Below, piece after piece: positions 7,040 to 9,643 of a stretch of DNA of 9,643 nt. The stretch is taken from positions 1-9,643 of the forward strand of contig CAYSOW010000079.1 of the NCBI GenBank assembly GCA_964432715.1. Reading direction: 5' to 3'. The position numbers and the translations under genes are program-made. How positions within the stretch are numbered: position 1 is the stretch's first letter; each line of letters begins with the position of its first letter. The DNA is from Phocaeicola_A sp964432715 (GTDB lineage Bacteria > Bacteroidota > Bacteroidia > Bacteroidales > Bacteroidaceae). The notes below the pieces were generated by a model. The model made no database searches. It had not been told where the DNA came from and saw nothing but the letters and a program-made list of their open reading frames with translations.

Positions 7040-7840
7040 CTAGAGAGAATCTGCTGCTTTCTCCGGAGCATTCAGCCAATCATCAATCAGCATGCGCGCC
7101 ATGCTCATCTTTCCGGGGATGTCAGGCAACTGATGCCGCGGGAAGAAACGCCCTGCACTCAGTTCCGAGTTCTGCAGATGCACCTCGCCCCCCGCATAAT
7201 CCGCCGTAAAGCCCACCATCAGTCCCAAGGGGTAGGGCCATGGCTGACTGCCGAAGTAGCGGATGTTCTTCACGCGCAGGCCCGTCTCCTCCATCACCTC
7301 ACGCTCCACACACTCCTCCAGCGTCTCGCCCGTCTCCACAAAGCCCGCCACCAGTCCGTAGTAATCGCCGCGGAAGTTGCGTGCATGCACCAGCAGAATC
7401 TCGTCGTCCTTCAAGATGCGCACAATGATGGCCGTGGCCACCGTAGGCCACAACTCCTTGCCACAGCCCGTGCAACGCTTGCTGATGGGCGTATGGAAGG
7501 TCATCGGCATGCCACACACCGGACAATAACGCTGGTTCTTGTCCCAGAAAATCAGCTCGTGCGCCTTGCCCGCCATCAGGTAGAGCTCATTCGGCAGACA
7601 GTCGAACGACGCCCGCAGACCGATGGAAGTGTAGCGCTCGTCCTCCTCCCAGGGCGCATCCAGATAGTAAGCATTAAATGTGGATTTCTCGAACATATCA
7701 ATCTCGTGCACGTGGGTCCACGAGAGCAGAGGAAGGGGCGGTTCCTCTTGGAAAGGGATGGTCAGTGAGCCCCCTTTTTTCTCCAGCAGGAGTTGCTCGT
7801 TGCAGAAAACGAACCAGTATCTTTTTTCTTTACTACTCAT
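7040..7840 (-). CDS. nudC: NAD(H) pyrophosphatase, Nudix family (NudC type)
   Basis: Cytoplasmic Nudix hydrolase that splits NADH/NAD into NMN(H) and AMP; NudC enzymes can also remove NAD caps from RNA 5' ends. It has 266 residues, the usual size. Order: an N-terminal NudC-like domain (1-100), a four-cysteine zinc ribbon (Cys106, 109, 123, 126), and a Nudix domain from about 133 with a complete Nudix box at 166-188: Gly166, Glu172, Arg180-Glu181, Glu184-Glu185, Gly187. After the box comes SQPWPYP (198-204), the motif that separates NADH pyrophosphatases from other Nudix enzymes; the position after P-L is Gly where the E. coli protein has Ser. ATG at 7838-7840, stop TAG complement at 7040-7042. 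A -7 promoter element lies 20 bases upstream, and the next gene diverges from it. Confidence 0.94.
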   Translation of the reverse strand: MSSKEKRYWFVFCNEQLLLEKKGGSLTIPFQEEPPLPLLSWTHVHEIDMFEKSTFNAYYLDAPWEEDERYTSIGLRASFDCLPNELYLMAGKAHELIFWDKNQRYCPVCGMPMTFHTPISKRCTGCGKELWPTVATAIIVRILKDDEILLVHARNFRGDYYGLVAGFVETGETLEECVEREVMEETGLRVKNIRYFGSQPWPYPLGLMVGFTADYAGGEVHLQNSELSAGRFFPRHQLPDIPGKMSMARMLIDDWLNAPEKAADSL

Positions 7841-7860
7841 TTTCGAAGTGATTTGTGGCG

Positions 7861-7868
7861 CAAAGATA
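7861..7868 (-). promoter_or_regulatory. Bacteroidota -7 promoter element for nudC
   Basis: On the minus strand this reads TATCTTTG, a perfect TAnnTTTG, 20 bases before the nudC ATG, implying a leader of about 15 bases. The nearest TTTG (7892-7895 complement) is 23 bases upstream, longer than the usual spacing, so the -33 element is doubtful. Confidence 0.65.
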
Positions 7869-7880
7869 CGATTTTATGCT

Positions 7881-7888
7881 TACATTTG
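7881..7888 (+). promoter_or_regulatory. Bacteroidota -7 promoter element for the 5'-nucleotidase gene
   Basis: TACATTTG, a perfect TAnnTTTG, 16 bases before the ATG at 7905. Transcription would begin near 7892-7895, leaving a leader of only about 10-13 bases to that ATG, or about 40 to the ATG at 7932. It sits 12 bases from the opposing nudC element. The only TTTG upstream (7852-7855) is 25 bases away, too far for a good -33. Confidence 0.6.
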
Positions 7889-7904
7889 CACCAAAGAAAA
7901 CGTG

Positions 7905-9643
7905 ATGAAACAGAAAAAACATAATAAGAAGATGATGAAGAAGACTTTATTGGGAGCCTTCATGCTGCTGACATTGGCGGAAGGCGGAGTGCACGCACAA
8001 ACGCGTGAGGTCAACCTGAAGGTGGTGGAGACCAGTGATATCCACGGCAATTTCTATCCTTATGATTTTATGACGGATCGTCCCAACTCGGGTAGTCTGG
8101 CGCGTGTCTATTCCTTGCTCACCAAGGAGCGTGCCACGTATGGCGACCGCTTGCTCTATGTGGACAACGGTGACATTCTGCAGGGACAACCCACGGCTTA
8201 TTACTATAATTTCTCGCGCACGGACACTACGCACCTGGCGGCTCGTATGCTCAATTACATGGGCTGCGTGGTGGGTGGCATGGGCAACCATGATGTGGAG
8301 ACCGGTCACGCGGTGTATGATCGCTGGATGCGTGAGTGCAACTTCCCGATGCTGGGGGCTAACATCATTGATACGCGCACGGGCGAGCCTTATCTGAAGC
8401 CTTACACGGTGATTGAGCGCGAGGGCGTGAAGGTGGCTGTCTTGGGCATGCTGACTTCGTTGATTCCTACTTGGTTGCCCGAGAATCTCTGGGCCAACCT
8501 GCGTTTTGAGGAGTTGGTGCCTTGCGCCGAGAAGTGGATGAAGGTGATTCAGGAGAAGGAGAAGCCGGATGTGGTGATTGGCTTGTTCCATTCGGGCTTG
8601 CGTTCGCTCTCCGGTGCGCCGTTGGAGGATGCTTCTGAGGAGGTGGCCAAGCGGGTGCCGGGCTTCGACTTGCTGCTGATTGGTCACGACCATCGTCGCT
8701 GCTGCTTGCAGGTGGAGAATGTGGCCGGTCAGAAGGTGTGGATTGTGGATCCTGCCAGCGGCGGTCAGGTGGTGGCGGATGTGGACATCACGGTGAAGAA
8801 GAAGGGTAAGAAACTTTTGTCGAAGTCGGTTGAGGCGCGCCTGACGGAGGTGGAGAGCTACGGGGTGAGCGAGGAGTTCATGAAGCAGTTCGCGGCCGAT
8901 TTCGAGGAGGTGAAGCAGTTTGTCTCTCGTCCGGTGGGTCGTTTTGAGAACACGATTTCTTCGGAGGATGGCTACTTCGGTCCTTCGGCGTTCATTGATT
9001 TCATCCATTCGTTGCAGCTGCAACTGGCGGATGCGGAGATTTCGTTCTGTGCGCCGTTGTCGTTCCGTTCTACCATTCGTCAGGGGGAGGTTTATGTGCG
9101 CGATATGTTTAATCTCTATCGCTTCGAGAATATGCTTTACACGATGCGTCTGACGGGTCGCGAGATTAAGAATTATCTGGAGATGTCGTATGCGTTGTGG
9201 ACGAATCAGATGTCGTCGCCGGAGGATCATATCATGTTGCTGGATGATTCGCGCGAGGATAATCAGCGTAGTGGCTTTAAGAATTTTACGTTTAACTTTG
9301 ACTCTGCGGCGGGCATCCGTTACACGGTGGATGTGACGAAGCCGGAGGGGGAGAAGATTTCTATTGAGTGTATGGCGGATGGCTCACCGTTCGACTTGGA
9401 TCGGGAGTATCGCGTGGCGGTGAATTCGTACCGTGGTAACGGTGGCGGCGATCTTCTGACGAAGGGGGCGGGGATTCCTGCCGGGGAGCTGAAGAGCCGT
9501 ATCATTCAGTCGACGGATAAGGATCTTCGTTTTTATATGATGAAGTGGATTGAGGAGCAGGGTTCGGTGAATCCGCAGGCGCTGAATCTCTGGAAGTTTG
9601 TTCCGGAGGAGTTTGTCGCTCCTGCCATTGAACGGGATCGGAA
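7905..9643 (+). CDS. Exported 5'-nucleotidase / 2',3'-cyclic phosphodiesterase family protein (UshA/CpdB type; 3' end off the window)
   Basis: Periplasmic metallophosphoesterase that removes phosphate from nucleotides, possibly also splitting UDP-sugars or cyclic nucleotides. The frame is open from the ATG at 7905 to the right edge, 579 codons with no stop. A basic N-terminus, a hydrophobic stretch (about 14-25) and VHA-Q (cleavage after residue 31) form a type I signal peptide; there is no lipobox cysteine. The metallophosphatase domain has its metal ligands in order: SDIHG (Asp45, His47), NGD (Asp90), GNHD (Asn128, His129), FHS (His229) and GHDH (His261, His263). The 5'-nucleotidase C-terminal domain spans about 340-560 and has the substrate-loop pattern NSYRGNGGGDLL (507-518). 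Length is close to the full family size, so few residues should be missing. Starts at 7932 or 7935 would give a shorter, more typical signal peptide. The exact substrate cannot be read from sequence. Confidence 0.93.
   Translation, partial: MKQKKHNKKMMKKTLLGAFMLLTLAEGGVHAQTREVNLKVVETSDIHGNFYPYDFMTDRPNSGSLARVYSLLTKERATYGDRLLYVDNGDILQGQPTAYYYNFSRTDTTHLAARMLNYMGCVVGGMGNHDVETGHAVYDRWMRECNFPMLGANIIDTRTGEPYLKPYTVIEREGVKVAVLGMLTSLIPTWLPENLWANLRFEELVPCAEKWMKVIQEKEKPDVVIGLFHSGLRSLSGAPLEDASEEVAKRVPGFDLLLIGHDHRRCCLQVENVAGQKVWIVDPASGGQVVADVDITVKKKGKKLLSKSVEARLTEVESYGVSEEFMKQFAADFEEVKQFVSRPVGRFENTISSEDGYFGPSAFIDFIHSLQLQLADAEISFCAPLSFRSTIRQGEVYVRDMFNLYRFENMLYTMRLTGREIKNYLEMSYALWTNQMSSPEDHIMLLDDSREDNQRSGFKNFTFNFDSAAGIRYTVDVTKPEGEKISIECMADGSPFDLDREYRVAVNSYRGNGGGDLLTKGAGIPAGELKSRIIQSTDKDLRFYMMKWIEEQGSVNPQALNLWKFVPEEFVAPAIERDR

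Noticed and set aside
7133..7768. 211-codon plus-strand reading frame
   Set aside because: It is an in-register antisense shadow of nudC, whose zinc ribbon and Nudix box are intact.
7947..9230. 427-codon minus-strand reading frame
   Set aside because: It lies antisense and in codon register with the 5'-nucleotidase, which has a signal peptide and a full set of metal-binding motifs. The antisense product is Arg/His/Leu-rich with no recognisable domain, as expected from complementing biased codons.

Overview
The window looks like an ordinary chromosomal housekeeping stretch of a Bacteroidota bacterium, most likely a Bacteroidales species with fairly GC-rich codon use. The evidence is three good matches to the Bacteroidota -7 promoter element TAnnTTTG upstream of genes, A/T-rich leaders without Shine-Dalgarno sequences, and protein types typical of the group. 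The sequence is a draft scaffold with four runs of exactly 100 N (1309-1408, 4027-4126, 5654-5753, 6894-6993), which are placeholder gaps rather than measured lengths.

Layout, left to right. Bases 1-1094 (+) are the C-terminal transpeptidase half of a class A penicillin-binding protein that enters from beyond the left edge. A bidirectional terminator hairpin (1184-1231) separates it from a convergent run of four minus-strand genes. In transcription order these are nudC (NADH pyrophosphatase/Nudix, 7840-7040), aroB (3-dehydroquinate synthase, 6808 down to the gap at 5754), a PMCA-type calcium P-type ATPase (5631-2863) and an AGCS-family sodium:amino-acid symporter (2800-1412). From 7905 to the right edge a plus-strand gene, divergent from nudC, encodes an exported UshA/CpdB-type 5'-nucleotidase. 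It has no stop codon inside the window, and a long antisense reading frame covers much of it.

The genes span unrelated jobs: peptidoglycan synthesis, aromatic amino-acid synthesis, calcium export, amino-acid uptake and nucleotide turnover. nudC and aroB each have their own apparent promoter. The ATPase promoter is hidden in a gap. The symporter follows the ATPase after 62 bases with no recognisable promoter and may be co-transcribed with it. nudC and the nucleotidase share a very compact divergent promoter region and both act on nucleotides, although in different cell compartments.

I found no mobile element, CRISPR array, RNA gene or defence-like cassette, and nothing that supports a previously undescribed system. 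The observations most worth checking are a 55-base exact duplication flanking the first gap (an assembly overlap), the overlapping divergent promoters, and a codon bias that keeps long antisense frames open opposite the genes.
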